Positions 1 to 11,600 of a DNA stretch of 64,000 nucleotides are shown here, one piece after another. The DNA comes from Antedon mediterranea (taxonomy: Eukaryota; Echinodermata; Crinoidea; Comatulida; Antedonidae): assembly GCF_964355755.1 (NCBI RefSeq), contig NC_092672.1, forward strand, positions 9,172,501 to 9,236,500, given 5' to 3'. Each line of letters begins with the position of its first letter. The stretch's first letter is position 1. A model generated the notes under the pieces. The model did not search any database, had not been told where the DNA came from, and worked only from the letters and a program-made list of their open reading frames with translations. The position numbers and the translations under genes were made by a program.

Positions 1-362
1 CATAATACAATAACACAAGTCCGTTTATACTACGCAAGATAAATAACGACGATAAACAGATATAAGCAACCATTTTCAGCAACAAAATAAAAATTTAAAA
101 ACTTTTCATCCTAGAACTATAGAATAACAATTCATAAGTCCGATAAAATGACGTCATGATCAACAACTAAATCAAACAATTTTATTCGTATTAACGTATG
201 ACGTAATTTATTTTTAAAATATTATTTTATAGTTTTATTTTTTTTAAACGTTTATTCTATAGTTCTAGGATGACAACTTTCTAAAAATATTTTGTTTTCT
301 GTAAAAAAATAGAAATGTATATATTTAGCGTTCGTTATCGTTCGTGTCCTAGTGGGAACCAA
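1..362. repeat. Truncated MITE-like inverted-repeat element
   Basis: An internal inverted repeat is centred near 190: the arm 'catcctagaactatag' near 108-123 is mirrored by 'ctatagttctaggatg' near 256-271. The right end (about 344-362, 'gtcctagtgggaaccaa') is the reverse complement of the terminus of the element at 3815. The inner arms also match the element at 5671-6030. The left end lies outside the window. No coding potential is seen. Confidence 0.6.
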
Positions 363-440
363 TTGCAGAGAAGGATAACAAATAAAAACATTTTCATTAT
401 TCTTTCTAATACCTGCTAAAAGTTTTCTGTAGACATTTTT

Positions 441-1172
441 AGTCGCGTGGAAGCGACTCTATAGTTCACTATGTCGGTCGGTCGGTCTGTCTGTCGGTCC
501 GGTATCACTATGCGTTTTATCGCTTTATGACCTTATCTTGATATCAGTTTAATCTAGCTAAGTCAATTTTTCACAGAATATTCCTTATTGCCAGGAATCG
601 ATGTGGTTATGTTTTCACGGTGCGCAATAAAAAATTACGCGGTCTACGCACGATTTAACGAAATCACGTTTGTAATCATATCTTAACAACCATGAATCAC
701 AATTAAATAAAATTTGGTACTCATAAATTTCAGGGCATAAATCATCATATGGCAATACAATTACGTGCGTAGCGCATGTAACGCATGCGTACGCGCGCTT
801 AAAATTTTCAAAATTTATTTTCGATGAAATAAGAGTACGTTTCAGGCAATTTTAAGCGTTTACAAAATTGCCATGAGTGCGCAGATTTTTGCGTTAAATG
901 TTATTGCGCACTCATTTTGCCCGATTTCTGTTTTCTTGACTTACTTTTCAACTCGAAATTACGTTATACGAGCACGTCAAAAGTGACAGGCTACGCACAT
1001 GTAAATTAAAAAAATATAAATGTTTTTAAACATTTCAACATTTTTAAACATGTTCAGTAATTTCGGTCAGTATAGTTCACTATGTCGGTCGGTCCGTCTG
1101 TCTGTCGGTCTGTCTGTCTGTCGGTCTGTTTGTCTGTCGGTCCGGTATCACTATGCATTGTAGCACGCGACT
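441..1172. repeat. Dispersed repeat copy A with GTCTGTCG minisatellites
   Basis: This is nearly identical to 1907-2704. It begins 'agtcgcgtggaagcgac' and ends 'gtagcacgcgact', so 'agtcgcgtg' forms short terminal inverted repeats. Each copy holds two blocks of GTCTGTCG/GTCGGTC tandem repeat, both flanked by 'tagttcactatgtcggtcgg' on the left and 'ggtccggtatcactatgc' on the right. No transposase ORF is seen, so it is probably non-autonomous. Confidence 0.7.
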
Positions 1173-1684
1173 TAATGGCTGTTGGCATTGTTTAAGGTAA
1201 TCGTAATATTTTACCCAATTCTCATACCACAATATTTATATTACAGTAATTATCATAAGCATATTCGTTAATACAGCATCGGTCATGTGTGGTGCTTGTA
1301 TTATGTGATGCTACATTACGGAATTTTCCCATGATAATACTGCAGAAATCCAACGAAGAAATCTGCCGCAGAGTTCCCAAAATAATTACTCCATGAAATT
1401 ATCACATCCTATATTTTCCTGGAAAATTTCATGGAAAATGACCCTGTTCCTTAGATATTTATCTATTTCCTCGAATGTATGTCAAATACTGTACAATACA
1501 GAGATATAAAAGGCAAAGGAAACACCGAACATATGGTCATCACCTATTTATTATTATATAACACCTATATAAATTCCTGTCATTTGATTGGACGAATGTG
1601 GGTCACATGGCGTGCAATAGTACGCACTATTCAACGATCGTTAAATAGTACTTTTTGAAACATTTTTGTTTGTTATTTAGATGT

Positions 1685-1859
1685 TATATAAAACAAATAA
1701 TGAATGTTTTGTATTCGTTTAATGGTACAAATAATGGCACTTGGTGAATGATGAAAGGTTATATCAACTCGGCTTTGCCTCGTTGATATAACCTTTCATC
1801 ATTCACCTCGTGCCATTATTTGTACCATTGCACTCATAAACATTCATTATTTGTATAAT
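1685..1859. repeat. Hairpin MITE (AAACATTCATTATTTGT family)
   Basis: The element is almost entirely palindromic. Outer arms carry 'acaaataatgaatgtttt' and 'aaacattcattatttgta'. Inner arms run about 1721-1769 and 1780-1828 around a small central loop near 1770-1780. Related termini occur at 43354-43487 and 51941-52033, so it is a dispersed family. A transcript of it could fold into one long hairpin. Confidence 0.75.
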
Positions 1860-1906
1860 ATTGCTGGATAATATTACTTAATAATATGAACGCATGGTGT
1901 ATTTTT

Positions 1907-2704
1907 AGTCGCGTGGAAGCGACTCTATAGTTCACTATGTCGGTCGGTCGGTCTGTCTGTCGGTCTGTCTGTCGGTCTGTCTGTCGGTCTGTCTGTCTGT
2001 CTGTCGGTCCGGTATCACTATGCGTTTTATCGCTTTATGACCTTATCTTGATATCAGTTTACTCTAGCTAAGTCAATTTTTCACAGAATATTCCTTATGG
2101 CCAGGAATCGATGTGGTTATGTTTTCACGGTGCGCAATAAAACATTACGCGGTCTACGCACGATTTAACGAAATCACGTTTGTAATCATTATCTTAACAA
2201 CCATGAATCACAATTAAATAAAATTTGGTACTCATAAATTTCAGGGCATAAATCATCATATGGCAATACAATTACGTGCGTAGCGCATGTAATGCATGCG
2301 TACGCGCGCTTAAAATTTTAAAAATTTATTTTCGATGAAATAAGAGTACGTTTCAGGCAATTTTAAGCGTTTACAAAATTGCCATGAGTGCGCAGATTTT
2401 TGCGCGCGCACTGCGCGTTAAATGTTATTGCGCACTGTTTTTGCCCGATTTCTGTTTTCTTGACTTACTTTTCAACTCGAAATTACGTTATACGAGCACG
2501 TCAAAAGTGACAGGCTACGCACGTGTAAATTAAAAAAATATAAATGTTTTTAAACATTTCAACATTTTTAAACATGTTCAGTAATTTCGGTCAGTATAGT
2601 TCACTATGTCGGTCGGTCCGTCTGTCTGTCGGTCTGTCTGTCTGTCTGTCTGTCGGTCTGTTTGTCTGTCGGTCCGGTATCACTATGCATTGTAGCACGC
2701 GACT
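1907..2704. repeat. Dispersed repeat copy B with GTCTGTCG minisatellites
   Basis: Second copy of the 441-1172 element. It has the same ends and the same internal order of two minisatellite blocks (about 1937-2010 and 2607-2673), with expanded repeat numbers. The flanking bases are also alike ('attttt' on the left, 'ttatggctgttggc' on the right), which suggests duplication of a larger segment. Short open frames over the minisatellite are repeat-derived. Confidence 0.7.
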
Positions 2705-2763
2705 TTATGGCTGTTGGCCTTGTTAAATTAAAATTTAGAAAGTTAAATTATGATTATTTGCAG

Positions 2764-3021
2764 GCTTACAGACAATGGTACTTGATATTTCCACCGATAA
2801 AAGATATTTCAACCAATAGTATGAGTGGCCTAAAGGCAGCGTTCTATCGGTTAGAGGGAAATTACTTCATAAAGCATTTTGAGAAGGATACTTGTAGTAG
2901 TTATGGATGGGGCAGCTTTACCGTGAATAATGACGTGTATATCATTGAGGGCAACAGCTATGGGGAACCATGTGATTCGCCTAATTCAAACGGCAATTTG
3001 AAGATATATAAATGGATATGA
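2764..3021 (+). CDS. Terminal coding exon of an unknown gene, possibly EAR/EPTP-repeat-like
   Basis: A plausible acceptor (tgattatttgcag, ending at 2763) precedes 85 in-frame codons and a TGA at 3019-3021. The peptide has normal amino-acid composition: FYRLEGNYFIKHF, then YGWGSFTVNND, then a C-terminal GNLKIYKWI. An ordered W-x-x-F...Y(I/L)...S...IYKW pattern recalls the EAR/EPTP repeat (LGI, TSPEAR), but the match is weak and I do not claim the family. The reading frame continues upstream into copy B of the repeat, so the true upstream exons would have to lie beyond or within that repeat, probably left of the window. It could also be an isolated gene fragment. Confidence 0.35.
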   Translation, partial: AYRQWYLIFPPIKDISTNSMSGLKAAFYRLEGNYFIKHFEKDTCSSYGWGSFTVNNDVYIIEGNSYGEPCDSPNSNGNLKIYKWI

Positions 3022-3814
3022 CGTCATCACGAACGTGGATTCTAGACTATGATATAATCAACCTAATACATTGGGTAAGAGCAGGGTTAGTTAGAAGTCA
3101 TTAAAACGCAATAATTATTCAAGCTCATGTTTTTGCTTTTCCACATTTTATTTTAGACAATTTTTTCTGAGATACATAAGCTAGATAAATTGTAAGCTAT
3201 ATGTTTCGTATTCGTAACTACTAGTTTACCACTACAATAATAAAAACTTATCTCACCAATGAATATACAGTATACAGATGCACAATATATAAAATGATAA
3301 ATTACAGGTAAAATGCGTTAACAAATTTTATATTAGGAAAAATACACGGGAAAGTAGTTAACCTTTTGATTACAGCAAAACCAAATTAATTCTCGATAAT
3401 TATTGTGGTGAAAACATATGTTGACCTAGTTTGTAAATTCTATTCTAATTCAACGTTATCGTAAATTAATTAATAAAGGAATTTTGAACAAAAATACAAC
3501 AAATCTAGATTATTTCCATATTATATTGCTTACTATAATATAATAGGCCTATTGTATTAGTACCAATACGATGTAGTAACTAATGGTATTTATAACTAAA
3601 TTCCCTTAAAATAGTATTTATGTAATTCGTTAATTTGTAAGCCGATTTTAAAACATTTGAATATAGGTATTGTAAATACATGTGGAAAGACAATTACGTA
3701 TACTACCGGTATAGTGTATTGCTAAGTGGGAAATTCATGAATATTGTAAAGATTGTTTCTTAATCTTAATAAGAACATACACGATTTACGACGACAAATA
3801 CTGGAGGATTTATT

Positions 3815-3965
3815 CTTGGTTCCCACTAGGACACAACGCAAGGACGTAAAAGCAACGCAAGGACGTAAGCGCAACGCAAGCGTGTTGATCAATTACAAGC
3901 GACAGTTTCAATCCATCGCTTACGTTGCATTATGTCCTTGTGTTGCGTCCCTAGAGGGAACCAAG
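3815..3965. repeat. MITE with CTTGGTTCCC terminal inverted repeats
   Basis: A 151-bp element begins 'cttggttcccactagg' and ends 'ccctagagggaaccaag'. The arms stay complementary for about 35 bases (left 'acacaacgcaaggacgtaa', right 'gtccttgtgttgcgtc'). The left arm holds a short tandem of 'gcaacgcaaggacgtaa'-like units. The terminus is shared with the element ending at 362. Confidence 0.75.
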
Positions 3966-4269
3966 CAAGTTACCCCATAAGACTCTTAACGACACAATCC
4001 GATAGTTGGTCCTGGTCCTAAGGTCGTCGCATATTAAGCTCACCGTCAAGACTGGTTACACAAAAGGATGAATTTCGTCTTAAAATGTGTTACTACCAGT
4101 ATAAAAGCATTGTGTAATTAAAGTCAGATTATGCCATATTATGTACAATTTTGTTTCAAGGTGTTCATAGTAGTCAAGAAAATAGCCGTCATGTACTAGA
4201 GTTAAGTTAAAAATAATGATCATTATAAAGATTTTCCAAAATACAATATTGATGTCAGCTGTCAGTCTG

Positions 4270-4395
4270 TAGTTATTTCGAGGCTTTTTGATGTCTGGGA
4301 GTTTACACGTTCAAGTAGTACACGTATGAAACGCCATATGTGCAAAAATATTTATCTTTTCACTATAAGTCAAAACTCCGACTGGAACACATACT
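4270..4395. repeat. Dispersed repeat, reverse-complement copy of 18650-18775
   Basis: The core near 4319-4356 ('cgtatgaaacgccatatg', then 'gcaaaaatattta') is the reverse complement of about 18690-18725. Ends near 'tctgggagtttaca' and 'aaaactccgactgg' are degenerate inverted repeats, consistent with an old MITE. Confidence 0.55.
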
Positions 4396-4810
4396 AGCCT
4401 GATAGGTCAGCTGGACCCCGCAACCAATGCTAAACAATTGCATCAGCAGTTTACTGTAGCTATGCAGAATTTACTCCTTATAAGTAGGCTAAATCAAATT
4501 CCTAGGTAAAGCAATTCACCTGATTTCAAATGAACTAATCTACTTCCGCCACTATCAAATGCATAAGAATAAATCCGAGATATACATCTCGCCTAAATGG
4601 ATCCATTGTAGTGAGGTTTTTATTAATCCGTGTACAAATACACCATATATAATATATACGGTAAGTTTATTTTATTATGCCTACATTGGAATGTACATTC
4701 CCAAGAGGATGGGCATAGGCCTACTCTCATCTAAGTGCTACATTTTAATTTATCCTGTGTGCAGGATCAATTGCAAGATGCAGACGCCCAAGTAGGCAGG
4801 CTTACAATAC

Positions 4811-5641
4811 TTACGTACGAATAGTAATTAAATACTCCGGGTACAATTGATCTCTTCTGTAATCGCTGCATTTAGCTATTTTATTAGTATACTTGGTTCC
4901 AGCTTCCTTTACCAGCATACGAACACGAAACAGTTGTTGAATATCTGTTGAAGAATGTTGCGATTCTGCCATACACTTAGAAGCGCTTTTTTTAAAACTG
5001 ATCGGTGGTATTTTTGGATGACTGATATCAAAATTTTGTTGGCAGATTGTGGTTACATCCCTCTCTACTGTTGAAAACCAAATAATAATTTCTTTCAAAT
5101 CCCTGTCTTCGAGTTCAGCCCTCATTTGAGTGCGTTTTCTAGAAAGAAATGCAAGTATTATAATATTGGCCTGTACGGTTTAAAAAAAATGTCAACCCGA
5201 GAAATACATCGAAATGCTTACAGATATGCCTCTTTGTACGAGAATCATGATTGTTTGCACTTTAAAGAACTTAGTACATCTTTCGGGACGGATAGGAGGT
5301 TACCCTGGTGTACTACCGTAGCACACACACCATAGAATTGGCAGCACTGACATGACTTGACCCTTATTTGAGAAGAATGTAGTTGAAAAGTCTAAATTCT
5401 TACATACTTGTAAAAGTCTTCCCATAATTCAAAATTGTGAATCCGTTGAACCTTCAAATCTTTCTTTGGAATCGCATCCAGTTCTTGTTAAATACTATAA
5501 TATTCGTCAGTATCTTGTCCGACCTCAACTAAGCAAACATCTTTATTCAACTCACTGAAGCAGTTATTCCAGGTGGAAGGGAACTTTAGCATTCGATCCT
5601 TAATACCGATCTTCGGATTTGCCATCACCCTTATTCGTTGC
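4811..5641 (-). pseudogene. Decayed PARP catalytic domain exons of the ZAP/PARP12-like gene
   Basis: Two exons, 5641-5408 and 5138-4811, join in phase. Conserved pieces remain: FPSTWNN, RIHNFELWEDFYKK, TTICQQNFD and YPEYLI, in the order seen in PARP12-type domains. Breaks: TAA at 5488-5490, between EYYSI and QELDAIP; WFST in place of the H-G-T motif that holds the first catalytic residue; no recognisable G-x-G-S-Y-F-A motif after QQNFD; and a segment shorter by roughly 25 residues before YPEYLI. Even if the stop were read through, NAD binding as in active PARPs would not be expected. The domain is non-catalytic in vertebrate ZAP too, so loss of activity may be old and the nonsense codon recent. 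Confidence 0.75.
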
Positions 5642-8600
5642 CTGAAAAAAAAAACGATAAAACAGTAGGGCGATAACGATCGACGATAAAAGATAAATAT
5701 GCATTTTTCTTACATAAAACAAAAGAATTCAAAACATTTTTCATCCTAGAACTATAGGATTATCATCTTTGCTGCCTTTGATGAAAAGAATATTTCCACA
5801 CGTCCAATCAAATGAAGTCATGATTAGTAAGAGCAATAATATTGTGACAATACAACGATTTCATTGTTTTTATTGATCATGACGTCATTTGATTAGATTT
5901 AAAAAAATATTATTTTTATCAAATACAGCATAAATGATTATCCTATAGTTCTAGAACTAAAAATGTTCTAATTTCTTTTGTTTTATGATAGAAAAATGTA
6001 TGTTTATCTATTTATCGTCGATCGTTATCTAAATGGGCCTTAATTGTGTTGACCGATTCCTTTATATTAAATGATGATAAATACATCGATCGCATTGCTT
6101 CGTATTTAATACTATCACCGGGCGGTTTAGAATTTGTTCTGTGATTGTGGTGTTTGTATATTAAACTAGTATTATACATTTTGTTACAGAATCTAAAATA
6201 ATAATCTAAAATATGTTGTATCAAATCTATCGTACAAAAATTAGATAATCTAATAATAATCTAACAATAATAATAATAATAATACATTTTCGATTTCCAG
6301 TTCTTGTTGTAAACCTCTACGTCACTTGAAGTCACTAGTTGGTGAGGGCGTCGTCGAACAATTCGTTTCTTTCCGTGAATTTGATTGGTCTGTTTCATTT
6401 CTTTAAAGTCGATAACATACTGATGATGTTTAAAAATTGTAAACTTCACAGTAGATTCTCGTTTTCCGGCTAAGAAATATTGATAGCATTCTTCAAGATC
6501 ATCACTGCCAATCTCCGACTCCTTAGTAATAAAAACAACATTAAGAAATTTAGCTGAGCGAGATTTTAGTAGTTAGCAATCTGCAAATAGCCACAGAGGT
6601 CGCGCTATTTACTATTTCAGCCAATATTAAAGATAGATAACTCGAGATTTTAACAAGTTTTTAAATACCCATGGTTTGTTGGTAACTATTACAGTAACTA
6701 AAGTGCATGGCGATAACTTCAACATTGACGACGTCATCGTGCAAACAAACATATAAAGCAAGTAATATAAGCCAACTTGGTATTTTAGTTGTATAATACC
6801 TAACATCTGCAGTTGTTGTTATGTAACAAATGTATAACACATCAATAATGTATATTGTTCAAATAAATTATTATTTGCTAAATAATGCGCATGAATCTAT
6901 TGTTAGCGTTACACTATCGGAAAGAGAGCTATTATTATAATTTCGAATGTCCAGTAAATTATAGCTCCAACTTCCGGGGGGATAATGAGTGATAGGTAGT
7001 TATACTGGAAATACAATATTGCATATATTAAGTTTAAATAAAATATAACCTCTTTTGTATAGGGAATCCATTTATTGTCGTCATCTTTCCAATACCAGAT
7101 CCAATTGGTTGTAAATGGTACGCTGTTTGTTGTGAATACACTTTCTCTTGTTGACAGTCGACGAACAAGGCAATATCCAATCATCATGTCATCAAACTTT
7201 AGTTTTGCCGTGTCTCGACCTTTTTGTTTATCAACAAATCGGTCGCTTTAATGAAAAAATATTTCATTATCATTATTATACATACTAATTGTATTGTATA
7301 TTCTACAGTTGCCTTCATGTAATTAAGTCAGCGTGGTCTGTTGTACCCCTATAGCAACTTTAGTCATTATTTTTAAAAACAATCATGCAGAGCTTCTAAT
7401 CCAAAGCTCAGAAATGATATTCAGTGCTTTAAAATGTTAAAAGTAGCTACAAATGGAAAGTCAATCCTATCAGAAGAATTATTGAAAATAGGCTATATAA
7501 AACTATCGGCGAAGTGCTAAGAGCCCAGCTAAGAGTAGAACAACAAATCTCTAACTGCCTCGCTTTTCTTTTGTTACCACCATTATTGTCAATAATTAGG
7601 TGAATAAAAATAAGTGAAGTAACTTTACCAGTCTTTAAGATTGGTAGACGACTTTCCTGGTTTGCAGTATTCTGTTTCGATGATAACCTGTTCGTCCTGC
7701 CGAAACGATGTCCATTTCGAGCCTTCAGCAAACTGCCACATGTACGGCAGGCTGTGATGGATTTTGTCACAGAACTTCCCAGAATAGCAGTGTCCTCGGA
7801 TGAAATAAGAGCATATCTCAGATTTACGAATCTCGTCAGATGATGCAGTGCATTCGTCCTCTTCGCTCTCTGCCACTTCTATATCTAATTCATTTCTGAC
7901 GTCATATAGAACCGATTCAGGATCCTGATCCGTATCTATTCCCACTCTATCTAAGACATCTTCGCAATTCTCGCCCAGTATGTCATGGTTTAACTTGCAA
8001 TCTTCGCCGTATTTGCATTTTCCTTCCATGTGAAACCTTTTGTACAAAGCATAGCTTAATTTATTTCTGCCTAAGATATACACATTATTACAGGTAGAAG
8101 CATCTTCAAGAACTAAGCACCTGTATAAAGTTATGGGGAAAGAAAGGACCAAGTACATTTGAAGCTTACGATTGCTTAATCTGATCACAATACAAGGTTT
8201 CCGACTGGCAAAGCGACAAGAATGTGTGTATAAGGTATGGGATTAACATTATTTTTTATAGTATTAGGTATATAGCGTTTTTAGAAATCCTACTACATTG
8301 AGCAAGTATGTTCATCTAATTAGCAAACCAACTTCGAAATTGATTTGGGAGTAAAAAAATAGGCAAACACAAGCCTCGTACCTGCAAAAGTGTAAGTATT
8401 GACACTGATCTGCGTTACAAGTTGTTGCCATTTTGTTGTAAAAAACACATATGTCCAGTGTTTTTCTTCCAGCAGCCTTTTTCTGTACATGAGCATGTTG
8501 AGTTGTTGCCGTGTATTCGTCCTCGTCGCTTTCTGTCACCTCTATATCCAATCGACTTCTAACTTCACAAAGAATCGATTCAGGATCCTGTTCCGTATCT

Positions 8601-11600
8601 ATAGCAAATTTATCTAGGACAACTTCACAATTCTCGCCCAGTATGTCATGGTTGAATTTACAATCTTCGCCGTACTTGCATTTGCCTTGCATGTGGAACC
8701 TTTTGTATAAAACATAGTGTTATTCTAATACATTATTTATATTTATTTAAATTCCAGTGTTTGACGAGTATACCTTTAAGAAGGAGTAAAACTTAATTAA
8801 GGGGTGGTTTATCTTAAAAGCGTAAACGTATTGTTTGTCATTTATAGTTTCCTTCCTCTTTTGCTGTCGATCCGAACCGAAATCGGGTTTGTGTGAATCT
8901 GACCAATCAGTTTGTGTGAATCTGATGAAAATAAGAAAATTAGATTACACTAGAGGGTGAGCGCGCTTCGCTCACTCCCCCTCTAGAAAGTGTAGACGAT
9001 GGTTCTCGGAATTATATTTTCTTCTTGTATGTTTTCTATCGGTTACCATAATTGAAAATGCTTGACATTCGTAAAACTAAACTACTCTGTTTTACAGTGT
9101 CTTAGATGATTAATAACATTTTAAAGTATAGTGTTTATTGTTTGTTAGGGCCCTTATAGGGCGAAGGTCGGGAGGCGGAGTTCAATTGAGGGAGGTGCTT
9201 ATTCGAGGGATATGTTACATTTTTTAGTTTTAATAATATGGTAACATTTCTAATCAAATAAAATTCTCTAATATATATGAAAAGTGGTAAAAAAGAATAA
9301 CAAATGCTTGGTAAATTGTAGATAACAGTGCGATGAATTCTACTACAAATAATATATTTGGGGTTATTATTCAAAGTGATGTTTTATTTTTATTGGAGAG
9401 GCGTTTATTCAAATAAATACTATCCTAATAATTAATACATTATTTATTAACATCTTTTGAAACTAACTTCCGTGACAGATCGGGCCGTTTCGGCCCAAAG
9501 AAAGAAGACATTACGGCTTGCAACATGGGCAGACATCTCGGTCCTAACGGGACACAGATAGCCTACAGTTATTCCTGTCATCTTACTCAATAAAACTTGG
9601 CTATCGGGATTTCACTCGATTTTAAACAAAATATTTTATCATCAAATCTCCCTATGTAATTTTATAATACTATTCCCCACAATATATTCCGATTCTTTAT
9701 GGCGTATATTTAATTTGATCGCGGTCCGTTTCTAAAATAAACTGAAATGGCTATAGCCACTAATGGCCAACTTAAACTCCAGTCCTACTATCGTTTTTTT
9801 TCTTCCGTCTTCCAAAGGGACACTGTATTGATTGATGGAAAGTGCCTGTTTTCAGTCACCTTTAGGGTCAAATCTATTATTTCAACTGCTCCCTTGTGTA
9901 TAAAAGAGAGAAAATAGTTGAAACCAGGTAAACTTATCGTGAACCCGGAAATTACTTTGAAATTGAGTTGAAAATCTACTGTTGAAATCATAAATTTGGT
10001 TAAAAAACTCTTTATAATATCTTCCAAATATGGAACAATAGCGTCGAACTGAAAACTAATGTTATCAAATCTACGTTTCGCGGTACATCTGAGATAGATA
10101 AGGTAGGTATCCAAGGCGGAGATTTATACCAAAGTTTGCATTGTGCTCGCCTATATGTCAGAATTAACAATAATTTATATATAGATACCTGCAGAAGTGT
10201 AAGTATTTACACTGATATTTATCTCTACAACTAGTTGCCCCTTTGTTGTAAAACCCACATACGTCCAGTTTTCCTCTTTCAGTTTCCTTCTTCTGTAAGT
10301 GAGCATGTTGAGTCTCGTCTGTTGATGCCGTACATTCGTCCTCTTCGCTGTCTGTCACCTCTATACCTAATCGACTCCTAACTTCACAAAGAATCGATTC
10401 AAGAGGCTTCTTCGTGTCTACTCCAACTCTAGCTAAGACAACTTCACAATTCTCGCCCAGTATGTCATGGTTTAATTTGCAACCTTCGTCGTATTTGCAT
10501 TTTCCTTGCATGTACAACCTTTCAGACAAAACATGCATTTCATTTATACATAAATTATTTCATTTTATTTGATCTCATCCCATAATTTATTTCAGTTATA
10601 ATTTTATTTTTATGAAAATGTTTATTAGAGAGAAAGAGTTAAACGGTTATTATTAAGCCTTCTATGCACCATTGTAGTCGGTCCGTTTACTTCCTTTATC
10701 CCTGATTCGTAAAAAATACGTGATAGTAAATACATTTGTATAATTTGTAATATATTTAAATTGTACGCAGTCTTCAATAAAACAGCTATAATAAGAGAAT
10801 AGATATTCACAGTCATGATGCAACTTCATGTGTAACTTCGTGTGTTCTTACTTAAACATTTAAAAGTCTAGTTGTTGATTTTATAGGATTAGGCGACATA
10901 GAGTAGGCATACATACATACCTGCAGAAATGTAAGTATTGACACCGAACCTTATCTTTACATGTTTTTTTTGTGTCGTAAAATTCGCATAAGTCTAGTTT
11001 TCTTGCAAACTTCTCTTGTAAGCGACTATACAGATTCGTTGGCTTAACATCATCTAGAAACAGTCTTTTCACAATTGGTAAGTTGTGCTTAGAATATATG
11101 TCATGTGGGAACTTGCACGGATTTTTGCTGCATACTCCCACTGAAATAAAGCAAATTAAGGTAGATTTTTTTTTTCATTATTCATAAAAGTAAGATAACA
11201 CAGAATTTAGCTTTATTGGAGTTTTCCGGAACAATAAAATTAATTCAAATAATAGCCCCTAGTAGGCTATAAAATATTTTCCCCCTTTTTGTCCATGCCG
11301 TTTACGGTCTATATCCTTATTAATCCTTTAGAGACTCGGATAAAGCATCGCGTGCGGCACACACATAAGTGGTAATACATACGTAACATATCCTACCTGA
11401 ATTATCCTACACTTACCTCCAGATATAAAATATTTGCATAGATGTATGGCCTCACAATTTCCGCCGTTACTGCAAATTTGCTTTTTTGTATTAAACATCT
11501 CTGTGCATAATTCAACATTAAATAGAACTGTGCACATATTCATTCCGCCGTTACAATTGACTTGCACAAGGCCTGGGTAATCCATGAATAAATTTCGAAG

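Larger units (their letters stand above)
3022..4810. other. Intergenic region without recognised gene
   Basis: AT-rich sequence between the terminal exon at 2764-3021 and the ZAP-like gene. It holds two repeat elements (3815-3965 and 4270-4395). No open frame here has gene-like composition; the frames at 3753-3980 and 4559-4795 are repeat or background sequence. The far end may include the 3' UTR of the minus-strand ZAP-like gene. Confidence 0.5.

Noticed and set aside
3753-3980. 75-codon open frame
   Set aside because: Almost wholly within the 3815-3965 inverted-repeat element.
9788-10114. 108-codon minus-strand open frame in the ZAP-like gene intron
   Set aside because: No recognisable domain, no splice sites in phase with the neighbouring exons and not a decayed finger exon; it could be chance.
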